A DNA stretch of 10,226 nucleotides from positions 1 to 10,226 of the forward strand of contig JAJDTN010000245.1 in NCBI GenBank assembly GCA_022827165.1, written 5' to 3'. The notes below the pieces were generated by a model. It made no database searches. It saw only the letters and a list, made by a program, of their open reading frames with translations, and was not told the origin of the DNA. Of the stretch, positions 1-8,021 are shown one piece after another. Each line of letters begins with the position of its first letter. Within the stretch, counting starts at the first letter, position 1. A program made the translations under genes and the position numbers. The stretch is from Candidatus Latescibacterota bacterium. Lineage in GTDB: Bacteria; Latescibacterota; UBA2968; UBA8231.

Positions 1-2884
1 GGCGCAGCAGCTCCCGCGCCTTCTCGTAGCGCTTCTGGTCGACCAGGTACTCGACGTAGACCCGCCAGGCGGTGAAGTGGTGGGGGTTGGCCTTCAGCGC
101 CCGGTCGAGCATCTCCGTCCCCTCGGCCACACCGCTGGAGAGGGCCATGGCCCCCATGTTCGTCAGGGCCTCGAAATCGTCGGGATTGAGCTGGACGGCG
201 ATTACGTAGTGCCTCCACGCCCTCTTCCGGTCGCCGCTGTTCGACAGGGCCCAGCCGAGCATGCGGTGGGCGGAGACCTTCTCGGGCTCGACGGCGAGGA
301 CCGCCTCGAAGGCGGGAATCGCTTCGGCGAACCGCTCTTCCTTGATCAGGCGCAAGGCCGCCTTCTCCCGCTCCTCGTTGCCGTCGAGGGCGCGCTTCCT
401 CGCATCGGCCATGGCCGAGAGTTCGGCAAGCCTCGAGGCCAACGACTCATCCTCCGCGAACATCTCCTGCCAGGCCGGGATGACATACCAGAGGACCGGG
501 TGCCGGGTGGCGATGCTTTGGCCGACGCCGAGGAGGATCTGCCGGAGTTCCATCTCGGGGAACAGGTGTTGGAGCATGAGCAGGTAATCGGTGCCCGTAG
601 TGGACACGACGCTCTCCTGCGTCCCCCGGTACATCTCGATGGGCGCCCGGTACTCCAGCCAGAGGTTGTCGTCCGTGTTGCGGATGGTCGAGCTGAAGGC
701 GTCCTCGTTCTGCGGGAACCGCAGGAAGGCGGTGGTGAAGAGGTCGAAGGGCGTCTCGATCCGGATGCGCCGCAGCGAGCCGCGCACCGCCGGCAGGGAG
801 AAGAGCTCCGCGTAACGCCGCGCCGAGCCCTCGATGGGCGAGTGGGAAGCGACGCAGATGAGGTCGTCGTTGACCTTGAAGACCGCCACGTAGGGGAACT
901 CCGAGGCCAGGGTGTGGAGCACGACGCCCACCGTCTCGGCGGAGGTCTCGTACGCCTGCATCCACTGGCAGAAGAGGCCGCCCGGCTTGAGGCGGGAGGT
1001 CGCGGCCCGGTAGTACTCCGACGTGAAGAGCGAGCTGATGCCCGCGATCCAGGGGTTGGAAGGCTGGGAGAGGATGACGTCGTACGTCTTCTTCTGGTGG
1101 CGGAGGAAGTTGCGGCCGTCCTCCGTGTACAGCCGCACCCGGTCGTCTTCGAGGATGTCGTGGTGGACCGAGTCGAAGTACTCGGAGGCATCGAGCACCG
1201 CCTGCTCGATCTCGACCACGTCCACGGCCGTCACGTGCGGGTGCGTGGCCGTGGCGTACACCGTGGCGCCGCTGCCGTAGCCGATGATGCAGACCTCCTC
1301 CGGCTTCGGATGGAGGAACATGGGCAGGTGCCCGAGAAGGTACTGGGAGTCCATGTCCTCACCGGTGGAGGCGTCCGCCTTGCCGTTGACCTTGAGGACG
1401 GTGGAGTTCCGCGAGCGGAAGACGGTGACCGTGGCGTTGGTACCCTCCCGCGCGTAGAGCAGGAAGCTCCCCGTCGGCGCGCGCTCCTCGCCGGCCTGGA
1501 GCCTGCGGAAGACGCCCCGCTGGAGGTTCTCGATGTCGGTTTGGGGCAGGGTGAAGGCGAAGGCGGCGACCATGGCGGCGAAGACGCCCGCCCAGCCGAG
1601 CCGCTGCCGTTGCGAGCCGGCGCGGTCCAGCAGGAAGAGGACGACGGTGACCACCATGCCCAGGACCGCCCCGAGGCGGATCACCTCCGTCGCGCCGAGC
1701 CACGGCAGCAGGACGAAGCCCGCCAGCACCGAGCCGGCGATGGCCCCCGTGGTGTTGGCGGCGTACATCCCTCCCACCGCCCAGCCCCTCGATCCCACCT
1801 CGTTCCGCCAGGCGGCGATGCCCAGGGGCAGGGCGGCCCCCATGGCGCAGGCCGGGACGAGGACGATGGAGGCCGCCAGGGCGCCCTGGGAGAGGAAGAG
1901 GAGCCAGGTGCGGTCGCCCGTGCCCTGGGCCATGGCGGTGAACATCGCCGGCAGCTCGTTCACGGCGAAGAGCCCCGCCAGGGCCGAGCACGAGCCCACC
2001 CCCACGGTGACGGCCACCGCCCGCCAGCAGGAGGACTCCCGGAAGGAGGGGACGGCGGCCAGCAGGGAACCGACGCCGATGCCGAGGAGGACCGTCGTGA
2101 GGATGATGGTGAAGGCGTAGACCGAGGAGCCCACCACCGGGATGAGCAGGCGCGTCCAGGCGATCTGGTAGAACAGGGACAGGCATCCGGCCATGGCCAC
2201 CGCGCCCAGCAGCAGGCGGGGGGTCCCGGCCGTTCCGGCGACAGGACCGGGATCTCCCTCTGCGGCTTCCCGGGGGCCCATGCGCAGGTCGAGGAGGTAG
2301 CCCCCGGCCGCCACCAGGACGCCCGCGGCGACGGCGACCCACACCGTGTCGGAGATCCCGAGGATGGGCATCAGGATCATCCCCGCCACGAGGGTGCCCA
2401 CCGCCGCTCCGAGGGTGTTGATCCCGTAGAGCAGGGCCACGCTGCGGCGGAAGGCCGCCTCCTCCGTGACCGCCACGATGAGCAGGGGCAGGGAGGCGCC
2501 CATGAGGAAGGTCGGCACCGCCATCATGGCGAAGGAGAGGAGGAACTGCAGCAGCAGGTAGAGGGCGAAGTAGCCGTCGGTGAGGCCGTAGAGCGGATCG
2601 AGGATGCCCGCCATGTTGCGCATGAGGGGCACCGAGACCACCCCGTAGAGAGCGATGCCCAGCTCCAGGAGGGCGTACGCCCGCAGGGGCCTGCGGATGC
2701 GGTCGGCGCGGCGGCCGGCCCAGGCGCCCCCCGCCCCGAGGCCCGCCATGAAGCTGGCCACCACCGTCGAGATCGACCAAGCGGCGCTGCCGAACTGCAG
2801 GGTGAGCAGCTTCACCCACACGACCTCGTACGCCAAGGCGGCGGCGCCGGAGAGGAAGAACAGGCAGGCAGCGAGAAAGACCAT
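1..2884 (-). CDS. Fused polytopic membrane / spermidine-synthase-like protein with C-terminal TPRs (partial, 3' end cut)
   Basis: The frame is open from ATG at 2884 to the left edge, giving 961 residues with no stop. The N-terminus (MVFLAACLFFLSGAAALAYE) opens the first of many hydrophobic segments up to about residue 455 and carries the SGAAAL-YE-VW signature of bacterial 'fused spermidine synthase' membrane proteins. Residues about 480-700 form a Rossmann methyltransferase-like fold: glycine loop GYGSG at 535-539, acidic strand end VVEIE near 555-560, and SQPSNPW at 606-612. True spermidine synthases have a catalytic Asp in the DSxDP loop; here the loop is SQPSNPW, so classical aminopropyl transfer is unlikely. 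Residues from about 840 onward are TPR-like helical pairs (AIPAFEAVLAVEPEK, AWRHYVIAVQLNPDD), still running at the window edge. The start fits the family's N-terminus, but no Shine-Dalgarno is visible before it. The substrate is unknown; a membrane-anchored enzyme with a protein-binding tail is inferred. Confidence 0.87.
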   Translation of the reverse strand, partial: MVFLAACLFFLSGAAALAYEVVWVKLLTLQFGSAAWSISTVVASFMAGLGAGGAWAGRRADRIRRPLRAYALLELGIALYGVVSVPLMRNMAGILDPLYGLTDGYFALYLLLQFLLSFAMMAVPTFLMGASLPLLIVAVTEEAAFRRSVALLYGINTLGAAVGTLVAGMILMPILGISDTVWVAVAAGVLVAAGGYLLDLRMGPREAAEGDPGPVAGTAGTPRLLLGAVAMAGCLSLFYQIAWTRLLIPVVGSSVYAFTIILTTVLLGIGVGSLLAAVPSFRESSCWRAVAVTVGVGSCSALAGLFAVNELPAMFTAMAQGTGDRTWLLFLSQGALAASIVLVPACAMGAALPLGIAAWRNEVGSRGWAVGGMYAANTTGAIAGSVLAGFVLLPWLGATEVIRLGAVLGMVVTVVLFLLDRAGSQRQRLGWAGVFAAMVAAFAFTLPQTDIENLQRGVFRRLQAGEERAPTGSFLLYAREGTNATVTVFRSRNSTVLKVNGKADASTGEDMDSQYLLGHLPMFLHPKPEEVCIIGYGSGATVYATATHPHVTAVDVVEIEQAVLDASEYFDSVHHDILEDDRVRLYTEDGRNFLRHQKKTYDVILSQPSNPWIAGISSLFTSEYYRAATSRLKPGGLFCQWMQAYETSAETVGVVLHTLASEFPYVAVFKVNDDLICVASHSPIEGSARRYAELFSLPAVRGSLRRIRIETPFDLFTTAFLRFPQNEDAFSSTIRNTDDNLWLEYRAPIEMYRGTQESVVSTTGTDYLLMLQHLFPEMELRQILLGVGQSIATRHPVLWYVIPAWQEMFAEDESLASRLAELSAMADARKRALDGNEEREKAALRLIKEERFAEAIPAFEAVLAVEPEKVSAHRMLGWALSNSGDRKRAWRHYVIAVQLNPDDFEALTNMGAMALSSGVAEGTEMLDRALKANPHHFTAWRVYVEYLVDQKRYEKARELLR

Positions 2885-2951
2885 TGTATTCAGCGCGTCA
2901 GGGGGCGCAGAACGTCGCCCCGGGGGCCCGGAACCGCAAGAGGAGAAGGAG
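2885..2951. promoter_or_regulatory. Divergent intergenic spacer with RBS of the plus-strand gene
   Basis: Sixty-seven bases separate the two divergent start codons. On the plus strand AGGAG at 2941-2945 lies six bases before the ATG at 2952 within a purine run, a good ribosome binding site that decides that start. On the minus strand no comparable site precedes ATG 2884. The middle is very GC-rich, with a CCCCGGGG palindrome at 2918-2925. No convincing -35/-10 pair is seen, and at least one promoter must overlap coding sequence because the spacer is so short. Confidence 0.5.
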
Positions 2952-4458
2952 ATGCCCGATCTGAGCCTGTACTGGGGAGAGTTGCACAACCACAACGAGC
3001 TGGGCTACGCCCAGGGCACTCTCGAACGCAGCTACGAGATCGCCCGTTCCCACCTCGACTTCTACGCCTTCACCCCCCACGGGCTGCACGCCGACGGCGG
3101 CGTCCCCGACGGCTACCCGGTGGTGGTCGCCAACTGGGAGCGCATCCGCCGCGCCGCCCGCGACAACGACCGCCCGGGCGAGTTCACCTGCTTCCCCGCC
3201 TACGAGTGGCACTCCTCGGCCTGGGGCCACCTGCACGTGATCAGCGCCGGCGATATGGAGTCCATGTACTGCGCGCGCAGTCTCGCCGACCTGCAGGACC
3301 ACTTCCGCGGCGGCCAGGCCATCCTCGTCCCCCATCACACGGCGTACGCGCGCGGCATCGACTGGGAGGGCTTCGACGAGGACCTGTCGCCGGTGGTGGA
3401 GATCTTCTCCGAGCACGGATCGTCGGAGCGCGACGGCGGCCTCCACCCCATGCTCGGGCACAGCGGCGGCCCCGCCGGGTACGAGTTCACCGTGCAGCAC
3501 GGCCTGGCCCTCGGCAAGCGCTTCGGCTTCACCGCCGGCACCGACAACCACGACGGCCATCCTGGGGGCTACGGCCTGGGGCTGACCGGGATCTGGGCCC
3601 GTGAGAACAGCCGCGCCGCCCTCTTCGACGCCTTGCGGAAACGGCGGACCACGGCCGTCACTGGCGACCGCATCGAGGTGAGCCTCCGCGCCGGCGACGC
3701 CTGGATGGGCGAGGCCGTGAGCGGTTCCGCCGAGCGCCGCCTCGACTACCGGGTCGAGGGCTGGGACACGCTCCGTAGCGTGGAGGTGGTGCGCGACAAC
3801 ATGCCGGTGCACTTGCAGACGGCCGACCACGGAGCGCCGCGGACCACCGGACCGCAGCCGTACCGCCTGCGCTTCGAGTGGGGCTGGGGGCCGATGAAGG
3901 GATACCAGGTCTACGACTGGCAGGGGCGGCTGCGGGTCGAGGGAGGACGGCTGTCGCAGGTCGTGCCCTGCTTCAGCTCCGACCCCTTCGACGAGGTCCG
4001 CCGCAAGCGTGTCCTCGAGCGACGAGGCGGGCTGCGCCTGGCAGTCCCACACCTCCCGGGGCGCCGTCTTCACCACCCGCAACGGCTCCACCGCGCAGAG
4101 CGCCAACGACGCCCTCTGCGTGGAGGTGCAGGGAACGGAAGAGACGCGGGTCCACCTCGACTTCGACTGCCGCACCGGCAAGAGCCTGCTGGCCACGGCC
4201 ACCGACTTCACCCTCACCGGCAAGCTCGGCGGCTCCAGGGCCAGCTTCACCATCGGCGAGCTGTTGCAGGGGCGCCGGGGCTGGCGCCTCGACGGGCTGC
4301 CCACCTGGATCGTCGCCCACCGGGCTCTGCCCCCGGCGCTCTACGCCGTGGAAGGCCACTACATCGACCCGGGTAGGGACCCGTCCTGCTGCTACCTGCG
4401 GGTCACCCAGGACAACGGCCAGATGGCCTGGAGCAGCCCCGTCTGGTTCGAGGACTGA
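2952..4458 (+). CDS. DUF3604/PHP-type metal-dependent hydrolase, interrupted by a one-base frameshift
   Basis: ATG 2952 with a strong RBS starts a protein without signal peptide or membrane segments, so probably cytoplasmic. The first ~352 residues are intact and show the PHP/DUF3604 ligand pattern: H12-x-H14 (GELHNHNE), D36 and H43 (LDFYAFTPH), E85WH, PHH at 127-129, E150, and GTDNHDGHPG at 196-205. These would bind two or three metal ions for phosphoester-type hydrolysis; the substrate is unknown. After VRRKR (codon ending 4010) the reading sense moves from the frame of 2952 to the frame of 4009, where 'SSSDEAGCAWQSHTS' continues and runs to TGA 4456-4458. The original frame continues only as out-of-frame sequence to 4376. 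Repaired length is about 501 residues, with a beta-rich C-terminal part. A one-base insertion (or +1 shift) between about 4005 and 4025 explains it. No slippery motif is evident, so sequencing error or real mutation is likelier than programmed shifting. Confidence 0.75.
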
Positions 4459-4471
4459 CGGGCCTCGCCCG
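4459..4471. terminator. Small GC hairpin between convergent genes
   Basis: CGGGC (4459-4463), loop CTC, and GCCCG (4467-4471) form a 5-bp stem that fills nearly all of the 16 bases between the two convergent stop codons (4458 plus, 4475 minus). There is no T-run on either side, so it is at best a weak bidirectional terminator, or simply a chance GC palindrome. The location is the main support. Confidence 0.3.
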
Positions 4472-4474
4472 CGG

Positions 4475-6988
4475 CTACAGTCCGAACCAGCGGTTGAGCT
4501 TGATCAGGAAGATGCTGTCGCCGTCGTCGGCGAAGGCGCGGGTCAGGTCGCCGGCGGGCCGGAACTCAGGGTCCGCCCCGTCGAAGTCGTGGTCCCGGCT
4601 CTGCTGCCACACGGCGAAGAGGGTGCTGCCGGGCCGGTACTCCCAGCGCAGCACCAGGTTGGACCGCAGGGCGCGGCGGTGGAAGTCGGGGTTGTCCTCG
4701 AGGCCGGTGTAGGGGAGGAACTCGTACGAGCGCGGGCGCTCTAACTCCTTGATGGCGCCGTAGTCGCCGACGCTCACGAAGGGCTGCATGTAGAGCTGCA
4801 GGCTCAGGGCCGGCGTGAAGGCCCAGTCGCCGCGCAGGCCGATCTCGAGGACGCGGCTCTCCAGCTCGCCGAAGATGAAGCGGTCGTCCTCGCCGTCGCC
4901 GTCGTCGTCGGCGTTCTCCACCCACTGGGCGAAGTCGCGATTGTAGCCGTATCCCGGCCCGATCTCCAGAGACAGCCGCGACAAGGGGCGCAGCTCGATA
5001 TTGAACCCCACCCACGATCCCAGGTTGTCGCCGCCCCGGCCCCACCTGAGGTTCGACCAGAGCCGGCCGCTCACCGGCTTGCGGTCGTCGGCCCACACGT
5101 TCATGCCGATCCAGGTGCTCGCCGGTGAGAGCATCAGGGGGCCGCCCCGGGTGGCCAGGTCGTCGACGGCGTCGAGGTTGTGGCTGACGCCCATCCAGAA
5201 CCCCCAGTAGTTGTGCAGGTTGTTCCAGGAATTGAAGTTGACGCCCCGCGCCAGGCCCTCGCCGGCGAAGTTCCAGTGGTTCCAGAAGTTGAGGTTGAAC
5301 CCGGACCTGCGGGCCAGCCACCAGGGATCGAGCTTCTGGTGGTAGACGTGGACGCCGGCCTGCACGCGGTCGTTGCGCCGCATGTAGCCCAGGTCGTTGG
5401 CCTCGAAGCCGGGCGACTGGGCGTCCATGTAGGCCTGGCCGCCAAAGGCGCCTCCCGACTTCTGGAAGTAGAGGGCCCCCTCCCAGCCGGTGTCCCGCTC
5501 GTCCTCCTGCCCGGCGCGGCTGGCGGCGAGGCGGGTGTAGATCCGGTAGTCGTTGTCGCGCCACTTCACGTGCACGTCCCCGGCGCCGACGTAGGCCGGC
5601 TCGAAACCGCGGCCGTTGACCGCGGTGAGCTGGGCGCCGGCGGTGGAGTTGGTGAGCAGGTCCTGCTGCACGCGGCCGATGAAGTAGTTGGTGAGGGGCT
5701 CGACCTCGACGCGGCGGCGCACCGTGTCGGCGAGGCCCGTCTCGGCGCCGGTGAGGCGCTGGTCGACGAGGGCCCGCTCGCGGCCGGTGACCGCGTTGAG
5801 CAGGCCGAAGGCGGTGCGGCCGGCGGTCTTTCCCGAGATCTTGGCGGCGCCGAGGATGGTGGTGTTGTCGGGACGCTCGACCTCGTCGCTGTCGTCGGGC
5901 AGGTCGAAGCGGGAGGGAGACCGGCCGATGCGCCGCGAGTGGAACAGGGTGGAGGGCTTGCCGATGCCGACGATGAACGGCCCGGGCGACTCGAAGATCT
6001 GGTTGCCCTCGAGGAAGAAGGGACGGCGCTCGCGGAGGAAGGTCTCGAAGACCCCCAGGTTGAGCACCGCCGGGTCGCCCTCGACCTGGCCGAAGTCCGG
6101 GTTGACGGTGGCGTTGACGGAGATGTTCGACGACAGGCCGTAGCGCAGGTCGACGCCGGCCGAGGAGAACAGGTCGTTGCCGCCGTCGCCCTGCGACAGG
6201 GTGCCGCGGCCCAGGGCGAAGGGCAGGACCTCGACGCTACGCTGCGGCCGGATGCCCTCGATCCCCTCCAGGTGTCCGAAGCGCGAGGCGTAGCCGTTGA
6301 CCCCCCGGGGCGTGAAGCTCCACGCCGCCCACTCGGCGCGGCGCGAGACCTTGCGGAAGACGTTGATCCCCCAGGTGTAGGTCTCCTTCTCGCCGAAGCG
6401 CAGGACGTGGTAGGGGATCTTCAGCTCCAGGCTCCAGCCGTCGGCGCGCATCGCCGTGGCCACCTCGGCGACACTGTCCCAGCCCTCGTCGTACTCCTCG
6501 TCGTCGAAGAGGATCCCGTCGCTGATCCAGCCCGAAGGCCCCACGGTGAACCAGACCCCGGTCTGGTGGTCGTGGTGGGGGTCGAGGCTGACCTCGAAGA
6601 AGTCGCGCTCGCGCCACTCGTCGCGCCGCGCCAGCCGGGCGCTGACGCTGTCCGGATCGTCGTAGCAGACCCCGGCGATGTAGAGGGCGTCGTCGTCGTA
6701 GGCTACCTGGAAGGTGGTGCGCACCGACGCCGGCTCGCCGTTGTCCGGGTCGCTCTGGGTGAACCCCTCGTGCACCGGGGCGCGCAGCCAGATCTCCTCG
6801 TCGAGGACCCCGTCGAGGCGCGGCGGTGTCTCGGCGCGCAGGGCGCGGGCGATCCGCTGGGGATGGGCCATCCAGCGCTCCATGCGAGCGTCGCTGGTGT
6901 CGGCGTGAGAGGGCTGTTCGTCGGCGCCGGCGCCGGCCGCCCCTGCGAGGAGGAGCGCGGCGGCCAGGGCCGCAATCGATCGGTGCAT
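4475..6988 (-). CDS. DUF5916 outer-membrane protein with N-terminal CBM9-like domain
   Basis: This is a complete 837-residue protein, ATG 6988 to TAG 4475-4477, with AGGA five bases before the start. A signal peptide is clear: MHR, a hydrophobic AALAAALLLAGAAGA core, and likely cleavage near residues 20-23. Residues about 55-235 resemble the CBM9/sugar-binding fold seen at the front of such proteins (PPRLDGVLDEEIW; YDDDALYIAGVCYDD; WGINVFRK). Then comes the family hallmark VNATVNPDFGQVEGDP (291-306) followed by FLRERRPFFLEGNQIF (317-332). The rest is alternating polar/aromatic strands, many W/F/Y, ending LIKLNRWFGL, consistent with an outer-membrane beta-barrel. No TonB box or plug was recognised. 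Biochemical role is unknown; carbohydrate or glycoconjugate binding is an inference from the N-terminal domain only. It is flanked by a convergent gene and a long upstream gap, so it is probably transcribed alone. Confidence 0.88.
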   Translation of the reverse strand: MHRSIAALAAALLLAGAAGAGADEQPSHADTSDARMERWMAHPQRIARALRAETPPRLDGVLDEEIWLRAPVHEGFTQSDPDNGEPASVRTTFQVAYDDDALYIAGVCYDDPDSVSARLARRDEWRERDFFEVSLDPHHDHQTGVWFTVGPSGWISDGILFDDEEYDEGWDSVAEVATAMRADGWSLELKIPYHVLRFGEKETYTWGINVFRKVSRRAEWAAWSFTPRGVNGYASRFGHLEGIEGIRPQRSVEVLPFALGRGTLSQGDGGNDLFSSAGVDLRYGLSSNISVNATVNPDFGQVEGDPAVLNLGVFETFLRERRPFFLEGNQIFESPGPFIVGIGKPSTLFHSRRIGRSPSRFDLPDDSDEVERPDNTTILGAAKISGKTAGRTAFGLLNAVTGRERALVDQRLTGAETGLADTVRRRVEVEPLTNYFIGRVQQDLLTNSTAGAQLTAVNGRGFEPAYVGAGDVHVKWRDNDYRIYTRLAASRAGQEDERDTGWEGALYFQKSGGAFGGQAYMDAQSPGFEANDLGYMRRNDRVQAGVHVYHQKLDPWWLARRSGFNLNFWNHWNFAGEGLARGVNFNSWNNLHNYWGFWMGVSHNLDAVDDLATRGGPLMLSPASTWIGMNVWADDRKPVSGRLWSNLRWGRGGDNLGSWVGFNIELRPLSRLSLEIGPGYGYNRDFAQWVENADDDGDGEDDRFIFGELESRVLEIGLRGDWAFTPALSLQLYMQPFVSVGDYGAIKELERPRSYEFLPYTGLEDNPDFHRRALRSNLVLRWEYRPGSTLFAVWQQSRDHDFDGADPEFRPAGDLTRAFADDGDSIFLIKLNRWFGL

Positions 6989-7035
6989 CGCCGTCCTGCG
7001 GGTTGGTGATGTGGGTGTGGCGAGGGACGGATCGA

Positions 7036-7064
7036 AGCTGACCGGAGCCCTGAAACAGTGTCAA
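7036..7064 (-). promoter_or_regulatory. Possible promoter for the DUF5916 gene
   Basis: On the minus strand a perfect TTGACA occurs at 7064-7059, about 70 bases upstream of ATG 6988. The hexamer at the correct distance (TCAGCT/CAGCTT region, 7041-7035) is a poor match to TATAAT. Only the -35 is convincing, and in a GC-rich lineage the local sigma consensus may differ. Confidence 0.25.
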
Positions 7065-7209
7065 CACATCCCGGGGCTGTTTTCATGCAAACGCTCGCAG
7101 AGTGCAGCCGGAAGAGTGGTTGGACCATGCGGTGACGCCGGAGCTCATGGCCGATGACGGGCGGGACCGCCCGGGGTGTTGGCACTAGCTTGGGCGGTGA
7201 TTGCGCGAT

Positions 7210-7397
7210 GAACGGAAGAGACGCGGAGCCCTGAGGCTGTTGCGCTGAGGGCTGCCGGTGCTGAGTCGCTGTGCCGCTGAGCGGCTTGACCGGACGTTAG
7301 GTTGTCAATCCCCTGAGACCGCGTTTCAGTGCGGGTCGATCCTGGGCTATGCGCCGTCGCCGGCGCAGTCGCGCTTGCTCCCCTGTCTCTTCCGTTC
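7210..7397. repeat. 13-bp perfect inverted repeat pair enclosing 188 bp
   Basis: GAACGGAAGAGAC at 7210-7222 recurs as its reverse complement, GTCTCTTCCGTTC, at 7385-7397. Reading inward, each arm is followed after two or three bases by GGAGC, so the similarity extends to about 20 bases with a one-base offset. The right arm lies 10 bases past the stop of the DIP1984-like gene. The layout resembles a small non-autonomous element (MITE-like) or a large stem structure. I find no clear target-site duplication at the outer edges and no transposase in the window. Confidence 0.5.
7231..7292. repeat. Imperfect 14-16-bp tandem repeats starting with CTGAG
   Basis: CTGAG starts at 7231, 7245, 7261 and 7277 (steps of 14, 16, 16), each followed by a similar GCTG/GGCTT-rich stretch. 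A further CTGAG lies at 7313. The units are diverged, so this is a short degenerate repeat tract, not a CRISPR array. It sits wholly inside the inverted-repeat pair. The last unit contains the tight palindrome GCCGCT-G-AGCGGC (7273-7285). Confidence 0.45.
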
Positions 7398-7406
7398 GGA
7401 GCGTCC

Positions 7407-7939
7407 CTACCGCTCGTCGGCGTACTCCACCTCCACCTCAAAGGACGCGGCGCGGATCCGCCGGTTGAGCCGCCGGAACTCGGACCGCGCCTCGTCCAGC
7501 CGGACGCGGCAGTCCTCGTAGGGCAGTTCGTTCTCCTCGACGATGTCCCGCTCCTCTTGTGGAAGATGCGCTCGTACGCGGAGTCCACGACCTGGGAGTG
7601 CAACTCACCCAGGCGCTCGTTGAGCGCTTTGCGCGTCTCCAGCGCCTCGGTGAGGCTCAGGTCATCCCCCTCGTGCTGAAGGCGGTGCTCGAAGTTGGCG
7701 CGCTGGATCGCCGCGTTCAGCTTGCGCCGCTTGCACTCCAGGGCGCGCAACTGCTCCCGCGCCCCGGAGACGCTGAAGCCGGGAGCCGGCCGGCGCGAGG
7801 AGTCGCTTTCCCGGGAGAACAGGCCGCGGTTCTGGCGCGACTCGGGCAGGCAGTCGCGCAGGGTCTTGATGCGGGCGTCGTACTCGCCGCGCAGTTCCAG
7901 GGCTTCGTAGAGCCGGACGGTCCTTCGGGCTTCGGTCAT
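7407..7939 (-). pseudogene. DIP1984-like coiled-coil protein gene, frameshifted near its C-terminal quarter
   Basis: ATG 7939 is preceded by a perfect AAGGAGG (7952-7946) with six-base spacing. The N-terminal 128 residues are in frame and charged, alpha-helical and coiled-coil-like: EALELRGEYDARIKTL, then RRKLNAAIQRANFEHRL, then DDLSLTEALETRKALNERL. That arrangement resembles the DIP1984 ('septicolysin'-annotated) family, whose function is unknown to me beyond the name. After YERIFHK (residue 128, ending at 7556) the sense shifts frame: EERDIVEENELPYEDCR..., ending VEVEYADER at TAG 7409-7407. Loss of one base in the GAGGAG-like run at 7551-7558 explains it; the repaired product is about 177 residues. 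Unrepaired translation would read an unrelated low-quality tail to 7145. It follows the toxin-like gene by 82 bases on the same strand. Sequencing error remains possible. Family assignment is moderate, from pattern memory only. Confidence 0.6.
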
Positions 7940-8021
7940 CCCTCGCCTCCTTCCTCTGCGTCAGCGGGAGGAGTCGAAGGTCGAGGGGGGTCAGAACAGT
8001 GGCAAGGGGGGTGGTGAAGGG

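Larger units (their letters stand above)
6989..7406. other. Gene-free accessory stretch of 418 bases
   Basis: No frame here has a start, RBS and convincing protein. The open frame that continues from the gene at 7939 down to 7145 is the out-of-frame tail of the broken DIP1984-like gene. The stretch holds a 13-bp inverted repeat pair, CTGAG-based short repeats, a stem CTGAGAC-CGC-GTTTCAG (7313-7329, one G-T pair) and the possible DUF5916 promoter. Base composition looks less GC-extreme than the flanking core genes. Confidence 0.6.

Noticed and set aside
77..3604. A plus-strand open frame of 1175 codons
   Set aside because: It is antisense to the membrane/spermidine-synthase-like gene and out of frame with the PHP gene. 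Its translation is Arg/Gly/His/Pro/Ala-rich with no domain, typical of shadow frames in high-GC DNA.
4005..4025. Programmed ribosomal frameshift in the PHP gene
   Set aside because: No slippery heptamer or shifty stop codon is visible at the junction; the frame simply changes within CGT GTC CTC GAG, so mutation or base-calling error is the simpler explanation.
5180..7009. A plus-strand open frame of 609 codons opposite the DUF5916 gene
   Set aside because: The minus-strand frame has a signal peptide, RBS and family hallmark motifs. The antisense frame is low-complexity V/A/G/E-rich shadow sequence.
7231..7329. CRISPR array
   Set aside because: Units are 14-16 bases, diverged, and have no spacer of uniform length between identical repeats; no cas gene is present.
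7145..7554. The C-terminal tail of the open frame starting at 7939, read without the frameshift
   Set aside because: After residue 128 it becomes Ser/Thr/Arg/Gly-rich and unlike protein, while the neighbouring frame continues the coiled-coil pattern to a stop at 7407.
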